Of a DNA stretch of 64,000 nt, positions 10,645 through 19,369 are shown one piece after another. Within the stretch, counting starts at the first letter, position 1; each line of letters starts with the position of its first letter. Below the pieces are notes generated by a model. It did not search any database, was not told the DNA's origin, and saw only the letters and a list, made by a program, of their open reading frames with translations. The DNA comes from Methylosinus sp. H3A (lineage in GTDB: Bacteria > Pseudomonadota > Alphaproteobacteria > Rhizobiales > Beijerinckiaceae). The stretch is from assembly GCF_015709455.1 (NCBI RefSeq), contig NZ_JADNQW010000005.1:1178001-1242000 (forward strand). The letters are read 5' to 3'. Made by a program: the position numbers and the translations under genes.

Positions 10645-12024
10645 ATGATGCGAATATTCGCGAGAATCGCGCGCCTGACGCTTCTATTCGCGTCGTCCGC
10701 CCTCTGCGATGATAGGCCTCCTCAGCCTATTGCGCCTTGCGCGAATGCGCCTTGCGTCTATCCATCTTCGGTTAATGCGCCTTTGCGAATGCGCATCGGC
10801 GGCGGCAATCTCGTGACCCACACGCCCGGCGCGCCCTCGGCGCCGATGTACGCCGCATTGCGCGGGGTCGGCGCGACGCTCGGTCGAATGGATTCCTACG
10901 GCTGGCGCACGCTCGACCGCAAGCCGACGCCGACCGATTTCGACGCCGCCATGCGCGAGGCCTATGAGCACGGAATCACGCCGGTCATTCTGCTCGAATA
11001 TGAGGGCTCGTATCAATTTCTCGATCCGCCGCAGCCGATCGGCTCTTATGAGGATTGGTTCGCCGCCGGCGTCGCCTACGCCAAGCGATTCCAGCCCGGC
11101 GGCGATTGGGCGAAAGCCAATCATGTGACGGGATGGGGCGTCACCATCTTCACCGCCATCAACGAGCCGGACGTGCAGGCGACCATTCCGCGCGACGATT
11201 ACCGCAGAGCGCTCGAAGGGCTCGCCGACGGCGTCCACCGCGTCGATCCCAATCTGAAGGTCGTTCCCGGCGGATTCGCCACATGCAATTCGCAGGGCGA
11301 CGCGACGCTGCGCGGCTATGGGCCTGCCATCGCTCCGCTGCTGAAGGACGGCCGTCTCGACGGGATCGATCTGCACACCTATTACAATTTTCGCTGGTAT
11401 CCTTTGACCAAGGGTCGGCAATTCTCGGCGCAGGGCTGTTTCGACCGCGTCAAGAAAGCGATGAGCGTCGAACGCGACATTAATTTCTACGCGACCGAAT
11501 ATAATATTTCCAAATCGGAAGGCTGGGCGCGCGCCGACATTGCCGCGCGACTGTTTCTGACTGCTTTTTGGGACGAAATGTCCGTCGTGCATGCCGACGG
11601 GCGCAGTTCCGCCACGGTTTTCGCCATGCCCTGGAACCTCGCCGACACGGGCAAGATCGAGGGGCCGAGCTATGCGATGGCGACCGCCGCCGATCCGTGG
11701 CGACCAGAGGCGCGGGCGATCGTCTTGCGCAACGCGCTCCAACTCGCCGGCTCGATGCATTTCACCTCCATAGACCATCAAAAAGGGCTGCTGACGCTGG
11801 AAGGCCCCAGCGGACAATTATTCGTGTGGCACGATCTCGAAGGCTGGACCGACGCGCCCGGCTCCGCTTGGACGATCCGACTGCCGTCATGGGCCGTCAC
11901 GGCGGAGCTCTGGGGATGGGACGGGCGGCGCCGAAGCGTCTCCGTGACGGGCGGCGCGCATCGCTTCGCCGAGCTGCAGCCGGGCGAGACTTACATGGCT
12001 TACGTCCCACGCCCTAAGCCGTGA
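10645..12024 (+). CDS. Secreted glycoside hydrolase of clan GH-A type
   Basis: A 459-residue exported protein with an N-terminal signal peptide (MMRIFARIARLTLLFASSALC). The body reads as a TIM-barrel glycosidase. AINEPDV places a likely acid/base Glu174 in the Asn-Glu-Pro motif of clan GH-A, and FYATEYNIS places the likely nucleophile Glu285. A small beta-rich C-terminal domain follows from about residue 370, as in GH39/GH5-related enzymes. It lies on the strand opposite the exopolysaccharide operon and overlaps the end of the next GT gene by 11 bases. By analogy with PslG (GH39) of the Psl locus it may trim or release the polymer made by this cluster. The exact GH family and substrate are inference. 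Confidence 0.8.
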   Translation: MMRIFARIARLTLLFASSALCDDRPPQPIAPCANAPCVYPSSVNAPLRMRIGGGNLVTHTPGAPSAPMYAALRGVGATLGRMDSYGWRTLDRKPTPTDFDAAMREAYEHGITPVILLEYEGSYQFLDPPQPIGSYEDWFAAGVAYAKRFQPGGDWAKANHVTGWGVTIFTAINEPDVQATIPRDDYRRALEGLADGVHRVDPNLKVVPGGFATCNSQGDATLRGYGPAIAPLLKDGRLDGIDLHTYYNFRWYPLTKGRQFSAQGCFDRVKKAMSVERDINFYATEYNISKSEGWARADIAARLFLTAFWDEMSVVHADGRSSATVFAMPWNLADTGKIEGPSYAMATAADPWRPEARAIVLRNALQLAGSMHFTSIDHQKGLLTLEGPSGQLFVWHDLEGWTDAPGSAWTIRLPSWAVTAELWGWDGRRRSVSVTGGAHRFAELQPGETYMAYVPRPKP

Positions 12025-13174
12025 TCGACGCGCGGCCATGAGCCTCGAACCAGGCTCGCCGCAAAGTGCCCGCGACCTCGTCATAGGTGAAGCGCGTGAC
12101 GACATTGTCCAGAGCCGCCTGCGACTTCGCGCGCAGATCCTCCCGGCCGGCGGCGATGTCGTCGAGCAAGCGCGCCAGCGCCGCGCTGTCGCGCTCGGCC
12201 ACGATCCATCCACCCTTCCCCACGACGGCGGGTATCGCGCCGCAACTCGAGCCGATCACCGGCACGCCGCAGCTCTGCGCCTCTATGATGACGCGGCCGA
12301 ACTGCTCCCTGACGCGCGGCGTGGTGCGCGTGAACAAAATCAGCGCGTCCAATCCGCGCATGAGCTCGGCAAGCTCCTGCGGCGCCGCCCAATCGCGAAA
12401 ATACACGTTTTCGCTCAACCCCAGGCGCTCGGCGCGCGCGCGCAACGCGCCCGCGTGAGGGCCCGCGCCGATCAGGCCGAGACTGACCAACGACCGCGCC
12501 TGCGCCAGAGCGTCGAGCACATCGTCGAGCCCTTTCTCCTCGACCAACCGGCCCACATAGCCGATGCGCAGGCCTCGGCCCTGCCGCGCCGCGACTCCAT
12601 CGGGCCGAAAGCAATCCTGATCCACGCCATATCCGATCATCGTGACCGGGCCCTCATAGCCGCCCGCCCGGACGACAGCCTCCGCGTCCGGGCTTCGCGC
12701 GAGAATAAGCGCGCATTTCTTCAGCACGAAGCGACGGATCGATTCGAACGGCGGCGGCAATGTCTTGAGAATATTCTGGTCGACCTCGAGAACCAGAGCC
12801 GCGTCTCGCTTCAGCAGCGCAGCTTGCAGCGCCACTATGCTCCAGGGCTCCTCCCAAAGATGGATCACATGCGGCCGCAGCTTGCGCAGCAGGCGCGGGA
12901 GGTGCGGATAAAAATGGAGATACCAGTTCAACGGCCCCGCGCTCGGCAGCAGGATCGGCGACAGATGCAGCTGCAACGCCGGATCGGCGGCGGGCTCCCC
13001 GGAAATCGAGCGGCCGAATTCGCGCCAATTCGCGGGCGCGACGAGATGCAGGTCGAGGTCGCTCTGGCACAGCAAAGGCGTGTAGCGCTGGCGCCCGCCC
13101 TTCTGGCCGACGGCGGAATGCGCGACCGAAACGACGCGCAGCGGAGAGGAGACGGGATTGCCGAGATCAGACAC
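12014..13174 (-). CDS. Glycosyltransferase family 4 protein
   Basis: A 386-residue GT-B glycosyltransferase. The C-terminal half contains IGYVGRLVEEKGLDDVL, the donor-binding start of the second Rossmann domain, then VREQFGRVIIEAQSCGVPVIGSS with the E-x7-E pattern and the Gly-rich SCGAIPAVVG. The N-terminal part has the HIxLWEEPWS pattern found in GT4 enzymes acting on cell-surface glycans. Its start overlaps the end of the polysaccharide deacetylase gene by 8 bases, so it is the last gene of the long minus-strand exopolysaccharide operon. Donor and acceptor unknown. Confidence 0.9.
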   Translation of the reverse strand: MSDLGNPVSSPLRVVSVAHSAVGQKGGRQRYTPLLCQSDLDLHLVAPANWREFGRSISGEPAADPALQLHLSPILLPSAGPLNWYLHFYPHLPRLLRKLRPHVIHLWEEPWSIVALQAALLKRDAALVLEVDQNILKTLPPPFESIRRFVLKKCALILARSPDAEAVVRAGGYEGPVTMIGYGVDQDCFRPDGVAARQGRGLRIGYVGRLVEEKGLDDVLDALAQARSLVSLGLIGAGPHAGALRARAERLGLSENVYFRDWAAPQELAELMRGLDALILFTRTTPRVREQFGRVIIEAQSCGVPVIGSSCGAIPAVVGKGGWIVAERDSAALARLLDDIAAGREDLRAKSQAALDNVVTRFTYDEVAGTLRRAWFEAHGRASITA

Positions 13175-14183
13175 GGCCGAGCATCCTCGCGACCAGACCG
13201 GAGACGCCGGTCAAATGCATTTCGGCCATCGCCAGGCTTCGCGCTCCGCCGTTCAGCGTGTTGCGCGGCAGGCTGAACAGATCGCTCCGCCGCCGCATGA
13301 CGCCCTTGCGCGTCGTGGCCGCGGAGGCGAAGCCCGCCCGCCGCGCGAGCGCGAAATCGCGCGGGCCGGCGTCGCCGGAGCGGCCGAAGGGAAAGGCGAA
13401 ATGTCGAATGTCTCGGTCGAGCCTCTCGCCGAGCCGCCGGCGACAGGCGACGAGCTCGGCGAGCGCCTCTTGCTCGGCGAGCGCCGACACGCGCGGATGA
13501 CCGACCGTATGCGCGCCGATCTCGACGAGCGGATCGCGCGCCAACGTCTCCAGCATCGCCCATGAGATGGCGTGCTTCTCGTGAAGCGCCGTCTCGTCGA
13601 AACCATTCTCTGCGCAAAACGCGGAATAGCGCGCGCCGGCGCGCGGCCCGTCCCAGCTCTGCTCGAGCGACGCATAGAGGCGGCGCTTGTCGAGCCTGCT
13701 CGAGACATCCGCCGTCGTCCCGTCGAGAATGACGCGGTCCTTGCGCAAGATGATGTCTTCGAGGCCCGCATTCCACATGGACATGGTCGCATCGGGAATT
13801 CCGGTGGTCACGAACAGCGTCACCGGGGCCCCATGCTCGCGGAACAGCGGGACGACCTCCTCGAATGTGTCGCGGTAGCAATCGTCGACGGAAAAATTCG
13901 CAAAGCGGTCGCCGGACCGACCGGCGCGGGCGCGGTCGATCGCCTCTTCCATGGTCACGATCGACCAGGCATGCGCCTTCAAATAGCCGAGCAGGCGATC
14001 GAGATAGGCGAGATCGAGATAGAAATTGCGATTGGGCAATCGCTCCCAGAGCGCGCTCGGCGCAGCACGGTGAAAGGTGAACAGGCAGCCCCGCGCGCCG
14101 CTCGCGGCGTCGAAGAGCGCCCCGATCGGCCGTAGCAGAGCTTCTATCGGCAAGACCTCCGTCAAGGTCGACGCGAGACTCAT
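13167..14183 (-). CDS. Polysaccharide deacetylase (NodB/CE4-like)
   Basis: A 338-residue protein with features of carbohydrate esterase family 4, metal-dependent N- or O-deacetylases of sugars. FTFHR is near the N-terminus. NodB motif 1 is present in variant form as FSVDDCYRDT (two aspartates) and leads into VVPLFREHGAPVTLFVTTG. Motif 2 is GAHTVGHPRVS, with the metal-binding His pair, and a late FAFPFGR resembles motif 3. ATG 14183 is chosen because AGAGGGG stands seven bases before it and it overlaps the flippase stop as ATGA. It probably removes acetyl groups from the exopolysaccharide or its lipid-linked unit. No obvious signal peptide, so its compartment is uncertain. Confidence 0.85.
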   Translation of the reverse strand: MSLASTLTEVLPIEALLRPIGALFDAASGARGCLFTFHRAAPSALWERLPNRNFYLDLAYLDRLLGYLKAHAWSIVTMEEAIDRARAGRSGDRFANFSVDDCYRDTFEEVVPLFREHGAPVTLFVTTGIPDATMSMWNAGLEDIILRKDRVILDGTTADVSSRLDKRRLYASLEQSWDGPRAGARYSAFCAENGFDETALHEKHAISWAMLETLARDPLVEIGAHTVGHPRVSALAEQEALAELVACRRRLGERLDRDIRHFAFPFGRSGDAGPRDFALARRAGFASAATTRKGVMRRRSDLFSLPRNTLNGGARSLAMAEMHLTGVSGLVARMLGRV

Positions 14184-15763
14184 GGTCGTTCCCCTCTGGC
14201 GAGCAAAATCCGCAATTTCGAAACACACAGTCGACGCAAATCCGGCAGGAGGACGAAAGCCCCGACCAGAGTCCAGAACGCGCAGGCGACTCCGCCAGCG
14301 AATAATCGCGACGCCGAAGCGCTCGCTTGCGCCTCGATCAGCCGCCCCACGATCAGCATGCCGGCGCCGGACCCCGCGGCTATGCATGTCAGGGAGAGGA
14401 TGCGCCGCCGGTTCGGCAGCGCCCATGTCGCGCCGACGAGCAGAGTGAGGCTGCGCGCGCTCTCACCGAGGCCGATCAGCAGCAGGCCGAGGCCCAGAGG
14501 CGGCGCGAGCCAGGCGCCGATCGCATTGAGAGCGATATTGACGAGATAGGCGCCGACGACGATCAAGGTCACCCGCCCGTTGCGGCCCTCGCTATTGAGA
14601 CGCCGCACGAGAATCCACCCGAGCGTCGAAGCCCAAAGGCCTATGGAGACGCCCTGCAGCGCGGAGCTCGTGAGCAGAAGTCCGGTCTCCGAGAATGCGC
14701 CGCGGAAAAACACCAGCCGAACGATATCCGGCGCGAACACATAGACGAAGGCCGAGGCCGGAACCGTAACGGCGAGGATGAGGCGAACGATGCCTTCGAT
14801 CTGATGATGGCTCTCGTCATTGCGATAGCTCGACATATAGGCGAGCCCGACGGGTTGGCTGATCAGCAGCGACGCCGTGTCCGAGAGCGTGCGCGAATAA
14901 TCGAGCGAGGCCACCGCGCCGGTGACATTTCGCGACGCCGCCAGGCGCTCGACCCAGACCTGCGCCTGCTCGGCGAAGGGCAGCGCGAGGAGCGGTCGCA
15001 GGCGCCAAACGAACTCGCGACCCGCCGCAAATATCGCCGCAGGGCGCAGACCGCCGGGGTCCAGCGTCTGCTCCCGATAGCGGAGCCAGAGGCCGAACAG
15101 CGCCAAAGCGTTGAAGGAGAGCGTAAAGGGCCAGGCGAGCGCGCCGAACCAGCCGATGACGGAATAGAGCGCCAGACCGATGATCATCGACAGATTCAGC
15201 AGGCCCGCGCGCAGATTGGAGAGCCGCGTCTCTCCGAGCGCGATCTCGCCCGCCGCCAGAGTGTTCAGCAGCACCGAGGCCGGCATCGCCCAGCTCATGA
15301 TGCGAACATAGCTCAGCGTCAGCGCCTTGCCCTCTGGAGAAAAGCCGCTGAGCATCACATCGATCCACCAGGCGCCGAGCGCTTGCACGCCGAGCATCAC
15401 CGCGAATGCGGCGAGCGTCAGCGCGCAGCAGAGCGAGGCGAGCAGGCGAGGCGCGTTTCCCTCCCTTTGCGCCCGCTGAAGCATGGGGATGAGAATGGCG
15501 GGCGCGCTCTCGTTCTGCAGGAAGCACAATGGCAGCAAGATCACCGTGACCGCGCCCCTGTAGCCGTCGGCGAGCAGCGACGCCCCCAGCACCTGGGCCA
15601 TCAATATTTCGCGCGCGAAGCCGAGAATCTTGCTGGCGAGCGCGCCGAGCATCAACAGCACGGCCATTTTGCGAGGCGAAGCGACTCGCGCGGGAGCCGC
15701 GGCAGAATGCGGAAGGCGCGGCGCGACGAGCGCGGCGTCGCGAAGGCGCTGCGTCCAGCTCAT
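14180..15763 (-). CDS. MurJ/MviN-type flippase, probably the Wzx of this exopolysaccharide locus
   Basis: A 527-residue integral membrane protein of the MOP superfamily with about 12-14 hydrophobic segments. The family hallmark region ASKILGFAREILMAQVLGAS stands in the first helices, followed by LPLCFLQNESAPAILIPML, and VFFRGAFSE is close to the MurJ signature. In E. coli MurJ flips lipid II; MviN-like paralogues inside polysaccharide loci are thought to flip the lipid-linked repeat unit. Overlaps by 4 bases at both ends (with the polymerase upstream and the deacetylase downstream) indicate translational coupling. I read it as the cluster's Wzx rather than the housekeeping MurJ because of the operon. 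Confidence 0.87.
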   Translation of the reverse strand: MSWTQRLRDAALVAPRLPHSAAAPARVASPRKMAVLLMLGALASKILGFAREILMAQVLGASLLADGYRGAVTVILLPLCFLQNESAPAILIPMLQRAQREGNAPRLLASLCCALTLAAFAVMLGVQALGAWWIDVMLSGFSPEGKALTLSYVRIMSWAMPASVLLNTLAAGEIALGETRLSNLRAGLLNLSMIIGLALYSVIGWFGALAWPFTLSFNALALFGLWLRYREQTLDPGGLRPAAIFAAGREFVWRLRPLLALPFAEQAQVWVERLAASRNVTGAVASLDYSRTLSDTASLLISQPVGLAYMSSYRNDESHHQIEGIVRLILAVTVPASAFVYVFAPDIVRLVFFRGAFSETGLLLTSSALQGVSIGLWASTLGWILVRRLNSEGRNGRVTLIVVGAYLVNIALNAIGAWLAPPLGLGLLLIGLGESARSLTLLVGATWALPNRRRILSLTCIAAGSGAGMLIVGRLIEAQASASASRLFAGGVACAFWTLVGAFVLLPDLRRLCVSKLRILLARGERP

Positions 15764-17190
15764 CGTCGCAGTCGATGTTCTGCGCTCGGGCGGGGGCCCG
15801 GCGCGGGGAAGGAGGCCAGAGCGAGAGCCATGAACGTCCAGAACAGGAAGCCGACCTCGCCGGCCCCTATCCCCGCGAGCGGCAATTGCACGATGAAAAA
15901 GACTCCGAATGCGCCGAGAATGACCTTTTCCGAGCGTGCGTCGCTCCACGCTCCGACGATCGCCGAGACCGCGACCCACACGAGCGCGAAAAGACAAAGG
16001 AGGCCGAAGACGATTCCCATGGATTGCCAGCAGGAGATGATCATCCCGTCGACGGCCTGCGCGCCTGCGACGCCGGTGTCGACGGTCGTGAAGCCGGCGC
16101 CGAACAGCGAGCTGTCGGAGAGGTTCCACAAGGCGGCGTATTGATCGAGCCGCTCCCGCGCGCTTCCATCGCGACTGCCCTCCGAGAAGGACGCCAGCCT
16201 CGCGCCGATCGACTCGCCGAATTGCGTCGATGTCAGCGCGACGATCGTCGCCGCGCAAACGCCGAACATCATCATGAAGGAGCGTCCGCGCGTCGGGCGG
16301 AACAGAGCGCAGAACAGCATGGCCACGATCAGAGAGATCCAGGCCGTGCGATAGAGCGAGAGGGACAGCGCGAGCGCTGCGGGCGCGGTGGCGATCTGGG
16401 ACAGCCAGTCGCTCTTGCGAAACCAGACGAGCAGAAGCCCTGTCGCGGTGAAGGTCGCAAAGCCCGCGGGAGCGTTCATCGTGCTGAAAACGCGCACGCT
16501 GTAGGGCAGCGGCTGGCCGATAGAGGTGATCGGCGCATTTTGCATCCAGAAGCGATCCCAAGCGAGCGGATCGACATATTGGAAGACGCCATACAGGCCG
16601 ATGATCGGCAATGTGATCGCGAAGACATTGGTGACCGCCGTAAGAACCTCGTCCATGTCGGCGGCGTCGGCGAGCAGCATCGCATAGAGCAGAGGAGCGA
16701 TCCACTTCACCGTATCGCGCGCGGCGCTCAGCCACTCGCCTTTGAACATTGTGAGGATCATCGCATAGACGACGCAGCCGATGACGATGAACAACGGGCC
16801 CATGCGGCGCATACGACCCGGCGAGGCCATCGGCTCGAGAAGGTGATAGAGAGGCGCCATGAGACAAGCCAGCGGCCCAACCAGCATGAGGCTGCTCGTA
16901 TCATAGCCGAGGCGAAGATCGACCAGCCGCCTGACGAATGGCGTGAAGAGGAGCAAGAGCAACGCTGCGCCGACATGCGCCGCCGGTCCGCGCCGCCAGG
17001 CCCACCACCCCACGCTCGCGCAAGCGAGCACGAACAGCGCGCGCGCAGTGGAGCCGATGAACGGACCGAGCGCGGCGAATATCAGCAGCGTCGCGAGCGC
17101 CGCCGCCCAGCCCGGCAAATATTGTCGCGAGCCCGATGCAGACTCGCGGCGGAGCCCGCCCTCGATTCTCGCGCCCGGAAAGCTCGCCAT
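15760..17190 (-). CDS. O-antigen ligase/polymerase-like membrane protein (Wzy type)
   Basis: A 476-residue polytopic membrane protein with about 11 hydrophobic stretches and a long periplasmic loop near residues 285-360 (GESIGARLASFSEGSRDGSARERLDQY). This is the architecture of the WaaL/Wzy superfamily; the ARERLDQYAALWN region and following GAGF resemble the conserved periplasmic part. Its job would be polymerising repeat units in the periplasm. ATG 17190 is seven bases after the upstream stop; a TTG six codons earlier is the alternative. It overlaps the flippase start by 4 bases. The family assignment rests on topology plus context. Confidence 0.8.
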   Translation of the reverse strand: MASFPGARIEGGLRRESASGSRQYLPGWAAALATLLIFAALGPFIGSTARALFVLACASVGWWAWRRGPAAHVGAALLLLLFTPFVRRLVDLRLGYDTSSLMLVGPLACLMAPLYHLLEPMASPGRMRRMGPLFIVIGCVVYAMILTMFKGEWLSAARDTVKWIAPLLYAMLLADAADMDEVLTAVTNVFAITLPIIGLYGVFQYVDPLAWDRFWMQNAPITSIGQPLPYSVRVFSTMNAPAGFATFTATGLLLVWFRKSDWLSQIATAPAALALSLSLYRTAWISLIVAMLFCALFRPTRGRSFMMMFGVCAATIVALTSTQFGESIGARLASFSEGSRDGSARERLDQYAALWNLSDSSLFGAGFTTVDTGVAGAQAVDGMIISCWQSMGIVFGLLCLFALVWVAVSAIVGAWSDARSEKVILGAFGVFFIVQLPLAGIGAGEVGFLFWTFMALALASFPAPGPRPSAEHRLRR

Positions 17191-17197
17191 CGCTCCC

Positions 17198-19369
17198 TCA
17201 CGCCGCAATATGTGGAAAGCGCCTCAGGAAAGCCGGCTCGTCGCGCTCGACCATGTTGACAGCCAGGCCGAGAAGCCGCCCTCCCGATGCTCTGAGCCCC
17301 TCCGTCGCCGCCAGCGCTTCCTCCGCCGTACACTGTCCGGCGCGCGCGCAGAGCAGGATCGCATCCGCGTGACGGACCAGAAGGCGCGCGTCCAATGTCT
17401 CGGCGGATGGGCAATCGAGCAGCACGAGATCATAGTCGCGCGTCGCCTTCAAGACAGTCCCGATGCGCTTGCCGATCTGCGGCGGCGTCGCTTTGCGCGC
17501 AGCGCCGACAGGCAAGGCGTCGAGCTTTCGCGATGCGGTCCTCGTCATGCAGTCGCGCAGAGCGGCCGTCGCATCCAACGCCTCGAGCAGGCCGGGCCCC
17601 GGCTCCAGGCCGAGCGCGTTTTCGAAAGCGGGATCGGCGAGATCGCATTCGACGACGAGCGCGCGATGCCCCATCGCCGCCGCGAAATGCGCGAAGGCCA
17701 GCGTCAGAAAGGTCTTGCCGTCGCCGCGGAGCGGCGACGTCACGGCGATGACGCGAAATCCCTGCGCGTCGCCGAGGCGAGCGCGCGAGTAGATTTCGAA
17801 CAGCGCGCGCTGCAGAACGTCGTCGCGCTCGGCGTATTGCAAGGCGATCTGCAATGGAAGGTTCGGCTTTCGCGGCTCGAGCAGGCCGAATGCTTTCCTG
17901 GACGCGCCACCGCGCAGACGCGGCAGCTCGACGCAGAGCTCTTCCCCGCCGGAGGCGGCGAGCTCGGCCGAGCTCCGCAGACTCTTGTCGAAGCGATCGC
18001 GCAATATCGCCGCCGTCGCGCCGAGCAGCGTGGCGAGCGTCAATCCCGCCGCCAGAAACGGCAGCCGCTTGGGGAAAAACGGCTGATTGGGCAGCTCGGC
18101 CATGCCGACGAGGCGCGTGCTTCCATTCAGCACGCGCCGATCGGCGTCGAGCTCGCTGGCGCGCTTGTAGAGCTCCGAATATTGACGCCGTTTGAGGTCG
18201 ACGCCATGCACGAGAGTCTCGATCGAGCCCTGATCGATCATCGCGTCGCCGACATCGGCCTTGGCGGCTTCGACCTTCGCCTTCAGCGAGGCGACGAGCG
18301 AATTGGCCGCTTCGTAATTCCTCTTGGCGCCGGCCGCCACGCCGGCGATTTCGGCGGCCAAGCGGCGCTGCACCATATCGCGCTCGCGCTCCAACTCCTG
18401 CAGGGCGGGATGCCGGTCCCCGAGCGTGCTCCTCGAGGACGCGAGCCGAACCTCGACCAGAGTGAGCTGCTGCTTGAGATCCAAGACGCTGCGGCTGACC
18501 AATACGGCGGGCGAATCGGCCAGTCCTTTCCCCTTGTTCGCGGTGATCTCTTTGAGGCGCGCCGCAGCCTCCGCCCGTGTGGCCTCGGCCGCCGAAAGTT
18601 GCTGCGTGACGCTGGTCAGACGCTCCGAGTCGATCAGCGCATTGGTTCCGCGCGCGAGACCCTTCTTGCGCTTATATTCTTGAATCTTGGCGTCGTCGTC
18701 GCGCAATTCGCTTTCGAGACGACGCACCTCCGCCCACAGCCAGGCGGCGGCGTTGCGGCGTCCCGACGATAGGGTTTCGCGTTGATCGTCGAGGAAAGCG
18801 CTGATCAACGCATCGGCCATTTTTTTCGCAATGTCCGGCCGCGTGGACTGATAGGAGACCCCGATGACGCGCGAGCGTCCGACATTGCCGATCGAATAGC
18901 GCGGCCGGACGAATTCGATCAGCGAATCGTGATCGCTTTCTATTTTTTCACAGATGGATCGGCGACCGAATATCTCCGACAGAGCGACGACGCCCTTGCT
19001 CGCCGAGCAATCCTGCATCGCATATTCGAAAATGCCGGGAGCGGCCAACGCCGCCTTCATCACGCGGGATGAGCCGATGATGAGAAGCTGGCTCTCCATG
19101 TCCGCAGGATCGCCGACTTTCTGAGCCCAGACCGCGGAGGAATTATTGTCGCCGGGCTCCTGCTCGGCGACGATCAATGACCCGGTGGCCATGTATTGAA
19201 CCGGCAAAACGACGAGCGCCGCGACGACAACGCCGACAATCGCGACGAAAACCGCGGCGAAGATCGCCCTGCGTCGCCATAGAGCGGCGAGAAGACTCCG
19301 CTCCGGCGCGCCCGCGGCGCGCTTCGGCGGGAGATCGGCAATGGCGGCGTCTAGATTGTCATAGGCCAT
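17198..19369 (-). CDS. Polysaccharide co-polymerase with cytosolic ATPase domain (Wzc/ExoP-like)
   Basis: A 723-residue chain-length regulator fused to a BY-kinase-type ATPase. The N-terminal Wzz domain starts after the first membrane helix at about residues 34-56 (AIFAAVFVAIVGVVVAALVVLPVQY). A coiled-coil periplasmic region follows, then a Wzz-type proline region (LPNQPFFPKRLPFL) at the second helix. The ATPase domain has Walker A SPLRGDGKTF, Walker A' VVECDLADP and Walker B DLVLLDCPS. The C-terminus ends FLRRFPHIAA and lacks the tyrosine cluster of classical BY-kinases. It therefore may be an ATPase without autophosphorylation, as in some ExoP relatives. It follows the first GT gene of the operon with a 19-base overlap. 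Confidence 0.9.
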   Translation of the reverse strand: MAYDNLDAAIADLPPKRAAGAPERSLLAALWRRRAIFAAVFVAIVGVVVAALVVLPVQYMATGSLIVAEQEPGDNNSSAVWAQKVGDPADMESQLLIIGSSRVMKAALAAPGIFEYAMQDCSASKGVVALSEIFGRRSICEKIESDHDSLIEFVRPRYSIGNVGRSRVIGVSYQSTRPDIAKKMADALISAFLDDQRETLSSGRRNAAAWLWAEVRRLESELRDDDAKIQEYKRKKGLARGTNALIDSERLTSVTQQLSAAEATRAEAAARLKEITANKGKGLADSPAVLVSRSVLDLKQQLTLVEVRLASSRSTLGDRHPALQELERERDMVQRRLAAEIAGVAAGAKRNYEAANSLVASLKAKVEAAKADVGDAMIDQGSIETLVHGVDLKRRQYSELYKRASELDADRRVLNGSTRLVGMAELPNQPFFPKRLPFLAAGLTLATLLGATAAILRDRFDKSLRSSAELAASGGEELCVELPRLRGGASRKAFGLLEPRKPNLPLQIALQYAERDDVLQRALFEIYSRARLGDAQGFRVIAVTSPLRGDGKTFLTLAFAHFAAAMGHRALVVECDLADPAFENALGLEPGPGLLEALDATAALRDCMTRTASRKLDALPVGAARKATPPQIGKRIGTVLKATRDYDLVLLDCPSAETLDARLLVRHADAILLCARAGQCTAEEALAATEGLRASGGRLLGLAVNMVERDEPAFLRRFPHIAA

